Assembly (NCBI RefSeq): GCF_001644225.1
Contig: NZ_LSTV01000004.1
Location: 169,723-233,722, forward strand
Reading direction: 5' to 3'
DNA: 64,000 nt
From: Microbacterium oleivorans
GTDB taxonomy: Bacteria; Actinomycetota; Actinomycetes; Actinomycetales; Microbacteriaceae
Shown: positions 18,223 to 26,619 of the stretch, piece after piece
Layout: each line of letters opens with the position of its first letter
Numbering within the stretch: the stretch's first letter is position 1
Made by a program: the position numbers and the translations under genes
The notes under the pieces: model-generated
Told to the model about the DNA's origin: nothing
Databases searched by the model: none
Seen by the model: the letters and a program-made list of their open reading frames with translations, nothing else

Positions 18223-19682
18223 GACGCGACCGCCGCGAGCTCGATGTGCCGTCCGCCGAGCAGCCGCACCGCGTCCTCGTCGTGCGTCACCGCGACGACC
18301 GCGCGCCCGTCGGCGACCTGCGCCTGCAGCAGCGAGACGATGCCGGCCCAGCCGCGACGGTCCTGCCCGAACGTCGGCTCATCGAGGACGATCACCTCGG
18401 GCGACGTGGCGAGGACCGTGGCCACCGACAGCCGCCGCTTCTGACCGCCCGACAGCGTGAACGGATTGGCGCGCGCGAGCGCGGTGAGCCCGAGCTCGTC
18501 GAGCAGCCGGTCCACGACGGCGTCGATCTCGCGGGGCGGGCGCCGGAGGGCGCGCGGCCCGACCTCGAGTTCCGCGCGCACCGTCGAGGCGAGGAACTGG
18601 TGCTCGGGATCCTGGAACACGGTGCCGATCCGGGTGAGGAGCTCGCGCGAACTCCAGCGGGAAGGCCGCGCCCCCCGACGCCCCGCGGGCACGGTGCCCG
18701 CCTCGACGGTCCCGGCGAACTCCGGCAGGAGTCCCGCGAGGGTCAGTGCGAGGGTGGACTTGCCGACGCCGTTGGGTCCGGTGATGACGGATGCCGCTCC
18801 CGCCGCCACCTCGAGGTCCAATCCCTCGCGCACCGGCGTCCGCCCGTCCCGCGAGACGGCCAGCCCCCTCGCCCGGAGGGCGGCGGGGACGTCCGCCGCC
18901 ACCGCCGGCAGCGCGGGCAGGTCGACGGGATGACCGGGCAGCCAGACCCCGGCCGCGAGCAGGGTCTCCGCGTGGCGGGTGAACACCTCGGCGGGTGTTC
19001 CGTCCGCGAGCAGACCCCCCTCGGCGTCGAGGACCACGACCCGCGTCATGAGGTCCACCCACACGTCCGTCCGGTGCTCGATCACGACGAGGGTGGCGCC
19101 CGTGGCCTCCACCGCCCGTCCGACCGCGGCGCGCACCTCGCGGACCCCGACGGGGTCGAGGTTGGCGGTCGGCTCGTCGAGCAGCAGCAGACCCGCGTCC
19201 ATCGCGAGGGCGCCCGCGATCGCGAGGCGCTGCTTCTGGCCGCCCGAGAGCCGCGCGGTCTCGCGGTCGAGCGGGACGTCGAGCCCGACGGCGTCGAGCG
19301 CGGCGCGCACCCGCGCCGGGATGCGTTCGGGCGGGACGCCGAGGTTCTCGCAACCGAATGCCACGTCGTCGCCGACGCGGGAGAGCACGACCCCGGCGTC
19401 GGGATCCTGCAGGACGAGCCCGACACGGCCGCGCTGCGTGCTCGGGTCGGCGCCGTCGATCGTCATCCGACCCGACGCCTCGCCGTCCTCGTCACCGCCG
19501 AGCAGCCCCGCCATTCCCGCGAGGAGCGTCGACTTGCCCGCGCCCGATGCACCGAGCAGGAGCACGCGCTCGCCGGGGGCGATGTCGAGGTCGACGTCCG
19601 CGACGGCCGGTCGGCGGCGGCCCGCGTAGCGCCACCCCCAGCCGCGTGCGCGGAGTCCGGCCGGGCGGGACTCGGTGGTCAG
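18219..19682 (-). CDS. ykoD: fused double ATP-binding protein of ECF thiamine/HMP importer
   Basis: About 487 aa containing two ABC ATPase domains. Domain 1 has GASGAGKST, LSGGQKQRLAIAGAL and LLLDEPTANLD. Domain 2 has GPNGVGKST, LSGGQKRRLSVATVL and VIVLDEPTFGQD. The architecture matches B. subtilis YkoD. No ATG, GTG or TTG exists near the expected start. A CTG at 19682-19680 overlaps the ykoE stop (CTGA) and is the only codon that keeps the N-terminal strand intact, so it is proposed as the start. Confidence 0.88.
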   Translation of the reverse strand: MTTESRPAGLRARGWGWRYAGRRRPAVADVDLDIAPGERVLLLGASGAGKSTLLAGMAGLLGGDEDGEASGRMTIDGADPSTQRGRVGLVLQDPDAGVVLSRVGDDVAFGCENLGVPPERIPARVRAALDAVGLDVPLDRETARLSGGQKQRLAIAGALAMDAGLLLLDEPTANLDPVGVREVRAAVGRAVEATGATLVVIEHRTDVWVDLMTRVVVLDAEGGLLADGTPAEVFTRHAETLLAAGVWLPGHPVDLPALPAVAADVPAALRARGLAVSRDGRTPVREGLDLEVAAGAASVITGPNGVGKSTLALTLAGLLPEFAGTVEAGTVPAGRRGARPSRWSSRELLTRIGTVFQDPEHQFLASTVRAELEVGPRALRRPPREIDAVVDRLLDELGLTALARANPFTLSGGQKRRLSVATVLATSPEVIVLDEPTFGQDRRGWAGIVSLLQAQVADGRAVVAVTHDEDAVRLLGGRHIELAAVAS

Positions 19683-20317
19683 ACCTCGTCCGCCTGTTCT
19701 CGACCCGCGGCGAACCGGCTGAGGGCACCGGTTTTCGCGAGAGCCCGGACGAGCAGCCAGCCCACGACGCCGGCGAGCACGACACCCGACACGATGATCG
19801 TGCCGAGGTAGATGAGGTTGAACTCGAGCGTCTTCAGGACGTTCGGGGTCGAGCCGAAGAACAGTTCGAAGATCCACGCGGCGACGCCCGCGCCGACGCC
19901 GGCGAGCGCGGCCACGCCGATGCCGAAGCGGCGGTAGAGGAACACCGCGAAGATGAGCTCCGCGCCGAGGCCCTGGACGAGGCCCGACAGCAGCGTCGAC
20001 GGGCCCCAGATGTTGCCGATCGTGGCAGAGACGGCCGCGGCGACGACCTCGACGAGCAGCGCGGCGCCGGGCTTCCGGATCACGAGGCCGCCGATGACAC
20101 CGCCGATGAGCCAGATGCCGACCGCGAAGCCGCCGAGGCCGGGGGTCGCGGCATCCATCACCTCGAACCAGCCGTAACCGACACCGTTCCAGAACCAGAA
20201 CAGCAGGCCCACCGCGACACCGAGGACGGCGGCGACGACGATGTCGACGACACGCCAGCGGTAGCGGTTCGGCGACGAGGTGGTCCGGGTCTCGGACGTG
20301 GACGCGACAGCGTGCAT
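19679..20317 (-). CDS. ykoE: ECF transporter substrate-binding (S) component, YkoE family
   Basis: 212 aa with about six membrane helices, including VDIVVAAVLGVAVGLLFWFWN, the GFAVGIWLIGGVIGGLVIRKPGA-type turn, and NIWGPSTLLSGLVQGLGAEL, the YkoE signature. It binds the thiamine precursor and docks on the T component. It is the first gene after the TPP riboswitch. AGGGAGGAGAG immediately precedes the ATG and forms the 3' edge of the aptamer region, implying control at ribosome access. Confidence 0.92.
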   Translation of the reverse strand: MHAVASTSETRTTSSPNRYRWRVVDIVVAAVLGVAVGLLFWFWNGVGYGWFEVMDAATPGLGGFAVGIWLIGGVIGGLVIRKPGAALLVEVVAAAVSATIGNIWGPSTLLSGLVQGLGAELIFAVFLYRRFGIGVAALAGVGAGVAAWIFELFFGSTPNVLKTLEFNLIYLGTIIVSGVVLAGVVGWLLVRALAKTGALSRFAAGREQADEV

Positions 20318-20325
20318 TTCTCTCT

Positions 20326-20412
20326 CCTCCCTGCGCCGGCATGATCCGGATCAGGTTCGACGGTCGAAGCGTGGATCGCTTCCTCTCAGCCCGGCTCACC
20401 GGACTCCCGTGG
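20326..20412 (-). ncRNA. TPP (THI-box) riboswitch
   Basis: Read on the minus strand, the leader contains the thi-box landmarks in order: GGGCTGAGAGG, then ACC-GTCGAACCTGATCC, then GGATCATGCCGGCGCAGGGAGG. These match the conserved CTGAGA, the ACCTGATC..GG..AT pyrophosphate sensor helix and the closing GCGNAGGGA. The ykoE Shine-Dalgarno overlaps the 3' end, with no run of T, so translational control by TPP is likely. Confidence 0.95.
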
Positions 20413-20458
20413 TCGTGCGTCGAGTATAGCGACAGGGAGAGCGCGCTACCGTTATCCG

Positions 20459-21847
20459 GTGACCGTGGACGATGCTCCCCTGACGCGCCGGCGCCTGCGC
20501 GAGTCGACGCAGGCTTCCCCCACCGCGGGGCGTCGTGTCGCACTGGCGTGGATCGACGACGAGGGACGATCACTCGCCGCCGCCCCGGCACGCCGTGCGG
20601 AGCAATTCGACATGCTGCCGCCCCTGCGCCGCCGCCGACGCGTACGTGCGGGTGCGGTCGGCATCCCGGCCCTCGCCGTCTCAGGCCTCGCCATCGCCTA
20701 CACCGCGGCCATGCTGTTGTGGCCGCTCGACAACATCGCCCCCTCCGCGACTGCCTCGGACTCGGCTTCGATCGTGGGCTCGCCGAGCGCGATCGCGTGG
20801 CCGGCGGACGGCGCTGCTGCGGTGGGGGTCTCCGGCTTCGCCCCGGCCGTCTCGACGGACACGCCCGCGCAGATGGCGAGCACGACCAAGCTGGTGACCG
20901 CCCTCGTCATCCTCGACCAGGCGCCCCTCGCCGCCGGCGAGCAGGGTCCCGAGTACTCGTTCACGTACGCCGACCGCCTGGAGTACTGGGACTACGTCGG
21001 GCAGAACCAGTCGGCGCTCAACGTCCCCGACGACGGCTCGCTGACCGAGTACCAGATGCTTCAGGGCATGCTCATCGCCTCGGCGAGCAACTACGCCGAC
21101 CGTCTCGCGACCGACGCGTTCGGCTCCGTCGAGGAGTACGTCACCGCCGCGAATGCGTGGCTCGCCGAGAACGGGCTCGACGGCATCACGGTGACGGATG
21201 CCTCCGGCTACGACCGCGGCAACGTCGCCACCCCGGCGGCCATGGTCGCCCTCGCCGAGAAGGCGCTCGCCAACCCCGTGATCGCCGAGATCGTCGCCAC
21301 GGAGACCGCGGAGCTCCCCGGCGCCGGCGAGTTCGAGAACACCAACGCCCTGCTCGGCACCGACGGCGTCCTGGGTCTGAAGACCGGCAGCTACGCGGGC
21401 TACTACAACCTCGTCGCCGCGCGCACGGTCGACCTCGGCGGCGGCCCCACGGCCCTGTTCGCCTCCGTGGCCGGCGCGCCGACGGACGGCGCCCGCGTCG
21501 ACGATACCGAAGCCCTGCTCGACGCCGTCGCGCAGGAGGCGTCCGTCACCTCCACCCTCCCCTCCGGCACGGTGGTCGCCGAGGTCACCACGGCCTGGGG
21601 CGCGAAGACCACGCTCGTCACCGACGAGGACGCCGATCTGCACCTGTGGAACGGTGCGACGGCGACGGCCGAGGCATCCTTCGACATCGAGGCGGATGCC
21701 GCGGCCGGAGCGGATGCGGGCACGCTCGTCCTCTCGGGGCCGGCCGACCAGGTCGAGGTGCCGGTGAGCGTGAAGACCGCGATCTCCGGCCCCGACCCGT
21801 GGTGGCGCCTCACGCACCCGATGCAGCTCGTGGGCGGCGGCGACTGA
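20459..21847 (+). CDS. D-alanyl-D-alanine carboxypeptidase (DacA/PBP5-like)
   Basis: 462 aa. A membrane anchor at about residues 66-88 is followed by an S11-type penicillin-binding fold. The nucleophile motif is STTK (141-144), the second motif region is IASASNYAD (a slightly variant SxN), and the third is LKTGSYAG. It trims pentapeptide stems in the cell wall outside the membrane. TACCGT (20447-20452) lies 6 nt before the GTG. A second GTG two codons on is possible. Confidence 0.88.
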   Translation: MTVDDAPLTRRRLRESTQASPTAGRRVALAWIDDEGRSLAAAPARRAEQFDMLPPLRRRRRVRAGAVGIPALAVSGLAIAYTAAMLLWPLDNIAPSATASDSASIVGSPSAIAWPADGAAAVGVSGFAPAVSTDTPAQMASTTKLVTALVILDQAPLAAGEQGPEYSFTYADRLEYWDYVGQNQSALNVPDDGSLTEYQMLQGMLIASASNYADRLATDAFGSVEEYVTAANAWLAENGLDGITVTDASGYDRGNVATPAAMVALAEKALANPVIAEIVATETAELPGAGEFENTNALLGTDGVLGLKTGSYAGYYNLVAARTVDLGGGPTALFASVAGAPTDGARVDDTEALLDAVAQEASVTSTLPSGTVVAEVTTAWGAKTTLVTDEDADLHLWNGATATAEASFDIEADAAAGADAGTLVLSGPADQVEVPVSVKTAISGPDPWWRLTHPMQLVGGGD

Positions 21848-21850
21848 GAC

Positions 21851-22783
21851 TCAGGCGAAGCGGACGGTCTGCTGCAGTCGCGTCCGCACGTCGAAGAGCT
21901 CGTTGCCGCCGATGTCGCGCGCACCGCTGACGCCGCGGCGGAGGACCGTCGCGAGGACGCTGCGGGCGACGACGGCGACGGGCAGACCCTTCACCTTGCC
22001 GAGTTCCTCCACCGCCGTCGCGACGTCGTCGTCGGGGAGGACGACGAGCGCGGCGCTGAACCGCACCTTCGCCGCACGGCCGAGCGCGCGCGCCGCGAGC
22101 ACGAGCTGCGCGACGGGAGCGCCGACGACCGCGTCGCCCTCGAGCTCACCGCGGCGGGTGCGCACCGGCGCGCCGAAGTCCTCCGACAGCACGGCGTAGA
22201 GACCGCTCGGCCCCAGCACGATGTGGTCGAGCTTCGCGTCCGGGTTCCGCGCGTCGGCCGCCACGTCGTGCCACACGGTGTACCCCATGCCGAGTTCGGC
22301 GACGATCCGGGCCGTCGCCTCCTCGGCGAGCGCATCCGCGAGCAGGCGGCGCACCTCGTGCGGCGCGCTGCGGACGAGGGCGGGATCGTACGGGTCGGCG
22401 AGGTCCACCCCGCGACCCGCCCATTCGCGGATCAGGTCGAGGTACCGCTCGCGACGCCAGCCGCCGGGCTGCCCGAACGAGCGGGCGCGCGGCCGGGTGT
22501 CGGCCTGCCGGGCCGGGGGCCGCCACATCGGGGCCGACGGATCCGGGCCGTACGAGGCGGTCTCACCGAAGCCGTGGCCGCGGTCGTACGCCGCGCGGGC
22601 CTCGGCGGTCCCCACGAGCTCCCACGCGCGCTGCACCTGCACGAACTGCGCGGCGTCGCCGCCGGTGTCGGGATGCGTCTGCCGCAGACGCAACCGGTAG
22701 GCCTTGCGCAGGTCGTCATCGCTCGCGTCGGCGGTCACGCCGAGGACCTCGTACGCCGACGCGGAGAGGGGACTGTCGAACAC
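21851..22783 (-). CDS. J-domain protein with C-terminal NERD-like domain
   Basis: 310 aa. The N-terminal J-domain (YEVLGVTADASDDDLRKAYR, HPD at 37-39) should stimulate DnaK. There is no Gly/Phe or zinc region. The C-terminal half contains AELGMGYTVWHDV, then LDHIVLGPSGLYAVLSEDFG, which resembles the NERD (nuclease-related) fold. The usual NERD catalytic lysine after the last strand is not obvious. It ends 3 nt from the convergent carboxypeptidase gene and starts 1 nt after the hydrolase gene's end. Confidence 0.8.
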   Translation of the reverse strand: MFDSPLSASAYEVLGVTADASDDDLRKAYRLRLRQTHPDTGGDAAQFVQVQRAWELVGTAEARAAYDRGHGFGETASYGPDPSAPMWRPPARQADTRPRARSFGQPGGWRRERYLDLIREWAGRGVDLADPYDPALVRSAPHEVRRLLADALAEEATARIVAELGMGYTVWHDVAADARNPDAKLDHIVLGPSGLYAVLSEDFGAPVRTRRGELEGDAVVGAPVAQLVLAARALGRAAKVRFSAALVVLPDDDVATAVEELGKVKGLPVAVVARSVLATVLRRGVSGARDIGGNELFDVRTRLQQTVRFA

Positions 22784-22784
22784 G

Positions 22785-23846
22785 TCAGCTCCAGAGGGGG
22801 ACGCTCGGGCGGAACGCGAGCGCGGTGTCGGCGGTCTCAGCGGGGACCTCGTTCAGGCGGGCCGGCTGCCAGCGCGGCGCCCGGTCCTTGTCGACGAGTT
22901 GCGCGCGGATCCCCTCGACGAGGTCGGGCTGGGTGCGGCCGAACCATTCGACGAGCGCGTACTCCTGCGCCAGGGCCGCGCGCAGGTCCGGCAGCCCGCG
23001 TGCCGAGCGCACGGCGGCGAGGGTGACGGTCAGCGCGGTCGGAGCCTGGGTCTCGAGCAGGTCCGCCGTGGCCGCGGCATCCGCTTCGGGGCGCTCGCGA
23101 AGGCGGGCGATGATCTCGGCGACCGTGTCGGCGGCGAACGCGTCGTCGATCCACGCGCGCGAGGCGGCGAGACGACCGGGTTCGGGGGTCTCGTCGAACA
23201 GCATCGCGATCTCGGTCGGTGTGTCGGGGTCGGCCCGCGTGACGAGGGCGTGGCGCACGTCGCCGAGGCGGTCGGCGGGCACGAGGTGGTCGGCGAAACC
23301 GGCGTGGATCGCGTCGGCGGCATCCATCGTCCCGCCCGTCAGGGCGAGGTACTCGCCGACCCGTCCCGGCGCGCGGCCGAGCAGCCACGACCCGCCCACG
23401 TCGGGGGTGAAGCCGATACGGGTCTCGGGCATCGCGAGTCGGGAGCGCTCGGTGACCAGGCGCACCGAGGCGTGGCCCGCCAGTCCGATGCCGCCGCCCA
23501 TCGTCACGCCGTCGGCGAAGACGACGACCTGCTTCGGGTACTCGGCGATCCTCGCGTTCAGCGCGTACTCGTCGCGGAAGAACGCCATCGCCGCCTCGGC
23601 CTCGCCCGCCAGGATCTGCTCGCGCAGCGCGCGGACGTCGCCGCCCGCGCAGAAGCCCCGCTCGCCCGCGCCGTCGAGCAGGATCAGGCGGATGTCGGGG
23701 TGATGCTCCCACGCGTCGAGCGCGTCGGCGATGCCGCGGATCATGCCGTGGTCGACGGCGTTGATCGCCTCGGGCCGGTTCAGCGTGATGCGTCCGACGC
23801 TCCCCTCCGCACGGACAAGCAGACGGGATGCCGCGGGTTCACTCAC
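22785..23846 (-). CDS. 3-hydroxyisobutyryl-CoA hydrolase (enoyl-CoA hydratase/isomerase family)
   Basis: 353 aa, the length and layout of HIBYL-CoA hydrolases (crotonase core plus a long C-terminal extension). GFCAGGDVRALREQI and ADGVTMGGGIGLAGHA form the oxyanion hole. MPETRIGFTPDVGGSWLL contains the catalytic acid segment. It acts in valine degradation. The GTG at 23846 is preceded by TAACGT 7 nt away on the minus strand. Confidence 0.9.
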   Translation of the reverse strand: MSEPAASRLLVRAEGSVGRITLNRPEAINAVDHGMIRGIADALDAWEHHPDIRLILLDGAGERGFCAGGDVRALREQILAGEAEAAMAFFRDEYALNARIAEYPKQVVVFADGVTMGGGIGLAGHASVRLVTERSRLAMPETRIGFTPDVGGSWLLGRAPGRVGEYLALTGGTMDAADAIHAGFADHLVPADRLGDVRHALVTRADPDTPTEIAMLFDETPEPGRLAASRAWIDDAFAADTVAEIIARLRERPEADAAATADLLETQAPTALTVTLAAVRSARGLPDLRAALAQEYALVEWFGRTQPDLVEGIRAQLVDKDRAPRWQPARLNEVPAETADTALAFRPSVPLWS

Positions 23847-23890
23847 CCGGGCAACGTTACCGGCCGGATCCTCGGTGCCGGCCGAGCGCG

Positions 23891-24367
23891 TCAGGCCTGC
23901 GCGGGTCGTACCGTCCGGCGACGCGGCGCCCGCACGGGCCCGTCCGCCGCGGCATCCGGTCGCTGCACCGGGATCTCCGTCGTCACGAGCTCGACGACAT
24001 CCACTGGCTCGTCGTCGGCCTCGAGGCGCAGGGCCTGGACGAGGGCGAGCCCGTGTCGCGTGGTGATGACGAGGCGCTGAAACTCGGGGTCGCCGTCGAG
24101 GTCGATCACGACCGAGGGGCGTCGCCGCCGCACGAGCACGAAATCGTCGCCGCCGGCGGAGCGCCACCGCCCCATCGCGACGGTCCGCGGGATGACGGTG
24201 CCGGGTGTCGGCACCCCGCGCAGCCACGTCCACGGGTCGTCGACGAGCTGCACCTTCGCGATGTGGGTGCGCTCGACGCGGACGGCGTCCTTGCGGAACG
24301 ACAGCGCACGCTCGGTGGCCGAGAGCGCGACCTCCAGTCGCGACGAGTCGAGCAGCAGCGTCACCAT
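23891..24367 (-). CDS. hypothetical protein, PH-like fold suspected
   Basis: 158 aa, soluble. Alternating beta-strand pattern with LSFRKDAVRVERTHIAKVQLVDDP and PSVVIDL then FQRLVITTRHGLALVQAL, reminiscent of small bacterial PH-like or DUF domains that bind lipids or peptides. No catalytic motif is evident. CAGACT lies 6 nt upstream of the ATG. Confidence 0.6.
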   Translation of the reverse strand: MVTLLLDSSRLEVALSATERALSFRKDAVRVERTHIAKVQLVDDPWTWLRGVPTPGTVIPRTVAMGRWRSAGGDDFVLVRRRRPSVVIDLDGDPEFQRLVITTRHGLALVQALRLEADDEPVDVVELVTTEIPVQRPDAAADGPVRAPRRRTVRPAQA

Positions 24368-24439
24368 GGAATCAGTCTGCCAAACGCGTCCGGTGCGACG
24401 GATGCCGCATCCGCAACGATCCGGTCTCAGCCATCCGCC

Positions 24440-25267
24440 TCAGCCCTGGATGCGGGGGAACGAACCGGTCGGCGGGGCGAACTCGTCGATCGCGTGCGGC
24501 AACGGGAACTGGGCCACGGCGGCGATGAGCCCGGCGACCGTCTGCTCCTTCGCGATCACGCTGACTCCCAGCCCGGCGCGACGGGCGTCCTTCGCCGTGC
24601 GGGGACCGATCGCGGCGATCACGGTGCCGGCGGGGATCTCGGGGAACTGCTCGTGGACCTGTTCGGCGACGGAGCCACTGGTGACGAGGATCGCGTTGAT
24701 GCGCCCGGAACGGACGTCGGTGGCCACCTTCTCGGTGACCGGCACGCCGACGGTGCGGTACGCCACGACACTGCGGACGTCGTGCCCCGCCTCGACGAGC
24801 AGCCGCGTCAGGACGGGCTTGGCCAGTTCGCTGCGGAGCGTCAGCACCCGCATGGGCTTCGGCTCAAGGGCGATGAGCTGCGCCGCCATCCCCGCAGCCG
24901 AGTTGTCGTCGTCGGGGACCAGATCGACGCGGTAGCCGACGGCGCCGAGCGCCGCGGCCGTCGTCTCGCCCACGGCGGCGACGCGGGTGGTGGAGGGGAT
25001 CACCGCACGGTAGGCGTGGAGGACGTCGACGGTCGTCGAACTCGTGAGGGTCACCCAGTCGAAGGCGCCCGCCGCGAGGTCGCGGAGCGCCGACTCGAGG
25101 TCGGTCGGGTCCTCGGACGGGGCGAAGTTGATGAGCGGCGCGATCACCGGCGTCGCTCCCTGCGCGCGCAGCGCCGCGGCGACGCTGTCTCCCCAGGGAC
25201 CCCCGCGCGGGACGAGCACCCGCCAGCCCTTGAGGGGCTTCGGTGCTGCCGCAGCAGGTGTGTTCAT
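24440..25267 (-). CDS. hemD: uroporphyrinogen-III synthase (HEM4 family)
   Basis: 275 aa. It shows the two-domain HEM4 pattern: WRVLVPRGGPWGDSVAAALRAQGATPVIAPLI, then DWVTLTSSTTVDVLHA, VAAVGETTAAALGAVGYRVDLVP, and later AIGPRTAKDARRAGL. It closes and rearranges hydroxymethylbilane to uroporphyrinogen III in heme and siroheme synthesis. Other hem genes are not adjacent, but a protoporphyrinogen oxidase lies 1.4 kb away on the same strand. Confidence 0.88.
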   Translation of the reverse strand: MNTPAAAAPKPLKGWRVLVPRGGPWGDSVAAALRAQGATPVIAPLINFAPSEDPTDLESALRDLAAGAFDWVTLTSSTTVDVLHAYRAVIPSTTRVAAVGETTAAALGAVGYRVDLVPDDDNSAAGMAAQLIALEPKPMRVLTLRSELAKPVLTRLLVEAGHDVRSVVAYRTVGVPVTEKVATDVRSGRINAILVTSGSVAEQVHEQFPEIPAGTVIAAIGPRTAKDARRAGLGVSVIAKEQTVAGLIAAVAQFPLPHAIDEFAPPTGSFPRIQG

Positions 25268-25451
25268 GGTTCGACTCTCGTGTCGGCGGTGGCCGCCCCC
25301 GAGCGAGACGGCCGACGCTCAGCGGAGGGATGCGCGCAGATGCGCACGTTCGGGACCCTGTCGTCGGCAGCATCTGCACCATCGCCGCTGCCTGCTCCGA
25401 GCATACCCCGGGTCGTCAGCGGCGACGCGGCGACGGGATCCGCCGCACCGA

Positions 25452-25718
25452 TCAGCGCGTGTACAGCCGGACGGCTCCCCAGACGACGAGCCCGATGGCG
25501 GCGGCGACACCGACCGCGGCGACGACGGCACCCGAGGGGTTGCGGTCCGCGAACTCGCGGGCCGAGACCTGGGCGCGCCGCGTAGCGCGGGCGGCGCGCT
25601 TGGGGACGTTCGCCTTCTCCTCGATCGCGGCGAGCGCGGCCTTCAACTCGGCGCGCGCACGCTCGACGGGGTCCGTGATGCCGAGCGGAACGGCGGTGCG
25701 GGGCAGGTCAGAACTCAT
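25452..25718 (-). CDS. DUF3618-type small membrane protein
   Basis: 88 aa. A charged helical N-terminal half (PVERARAELKAALAAIEEKA) precedes one C-terminal membrane helix (AVVAAVGVAAAIGLVVWGAV). This matches the DUF3618 pattern common in actinobacteria. It is last of a three-gene cluster (26531, 26118, 25718) with overlapping ends (4 and 11 nt). Function unknown; probably envelope-associated. Confidence 0.75.
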   Translation of the reverse strand: MSSDLPRTAVPLGITDPVERARAELKAALAAIEEKANVPKRAARATRRAQVSAREFADRNPSGAVVAAVGVAAAIGLVVWGAVRLYTR

Positions 25719-26118
25719 CGGCCACTTCCTTCACGATTCGGGCGTCGGTCGACAGGGCCTTCGCGGGGTTCTCACGGTTCTTCATGCGCTTGATCCGCAG
25801 CATCCCGAGGATCCCGAAGATCACCACGAGCAGCAGACCGAGCACGACGAGGATGAGCGCCGCCAGCCAGGGCGCCATCCACGAGGACAGACCGATGACC
25901 GTGAAGGCACCGATCGCCGGGAGGGTCCAGAACAGGACGAACAGCGCCAGGACGAACCAGAGGCCGACGACGCCGGCATCCTTCCCGGTCCGCGTCGCCC
26001 AGGCCTTCGCCGCGTTGATCTCGGCGACGATGAGGTTCTTGACGAGCTCGGGGAGCTCGCCGACGAGACCGAGGAGGCTGTCGTCACCCCGGTCGCGGAA
26101 TCCGCGAGGCGTGCTCAT
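25708..26118 (-). CDS. phage holin family / DUF1469-like membrane protein
   Basis: 136 aa. An amphipathic N-terminal segment (LVGELPELVKNLIVAEINAAKAW) is followed by two membrane helices (GVVGLWFVLALFVLFWTLPAIG and APWLAALILVVLGLLLVVIFG) and a basic tail. This is the actinobacterial Holin-X superfamily layout; despite the name it is a housekeeping membrane protein. It sits between a YtxH-like and a DUF3618-like gene in an overlapping trio. Confidence 0.75.
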   Translation of the reverse strand: MSTPRGFRDRGDDSLLGLVGELPELVKNLIVAEINAAKAWATRTGKDAGVVGLWFVLALFVLFWTLPAIGAFTVIGLSSWMAPWLAALILVVLGLLLVVIFGILGMLRIKRMKNRENPAKALSTDARIVKEVADEF

Positions 26119-26531
26119 GAGGCGGACGAGGACTTCTTGGTGCCGGTGCCGGAGGAACGCTTCGCGGTACCCGAGCCGGTCGACCGCTTCGCGGAGCTCG
26201 ACACGGCGTCGGCGGTCGTCTCGGCGGCATCCTTCACGTCGTCGGCGGCGTCCTTCGACGCGTCGAGGGCGGCGTCGAGTTTGTCTCCCGCGGTGCCTTT
26301 CGTGGTGGCGGCGCGGGTGATCTTCACCGCGCTGCTCCACAGCACGCTCGGCAGGGCGAAGGCCGCCGACTTGCCGAACTCGCCGACCTTGTCGACCTGC
26401 TTCTGGACGGCGGGGGTGTTGTAGACGCGCAGGTACGCGTCCTTGATCTGCTCGTAGCGCTGGCGGCCCGCACGGGCCCCGAGCACGTAGCCGGCGGTGA
26501 GCCCGACGACGATTCCGATCTTGCCCTTCAT
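26115..26531 (-). CDS. YtxH-like general stress-type membrane-anchored protein
   Basis: 138 aa. A glycine-rich membrane start (KIGIVVGLTAGYVLGARAG) precedes a long low-complexity, Ala/Lys/Ser-rich helical tail with DAALDASKDAADDVKDAAE and a Ser/Thr/Gly/Lys C-terminus. This is the usual YtxH/DUF pattern in actinobacteria. First gene of the trio. Confidence 0.7.
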   Translation of the reverse strand: MKGKIGIVVGLTAGYVLGARAGRQRYEQIKDAYLRVYNTPAVQKQVDKVGEFGKSAAFALPSVLWSSAVKITRAATTKGTAGDKLDAALDASKDAADDVKDAAETTADAVSSSAKRSTGSGTAKRSSGTGTKKSSSAS

Positions 26532-26619
26532 GGCGATTCCTCACGTTCGAAGCGATGTGATGCCGAGGACCCAGCGTAACGGCGCATTCCGTTCGCGGCA
26601 TCCACCCTTGACAGGCGGC

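Noticed and set aside
25268..25451. Possible small gene upstream of hemD
   Set aside because: Open frames exist but have no start signal, codon bias or similarity; treated as intergenic.
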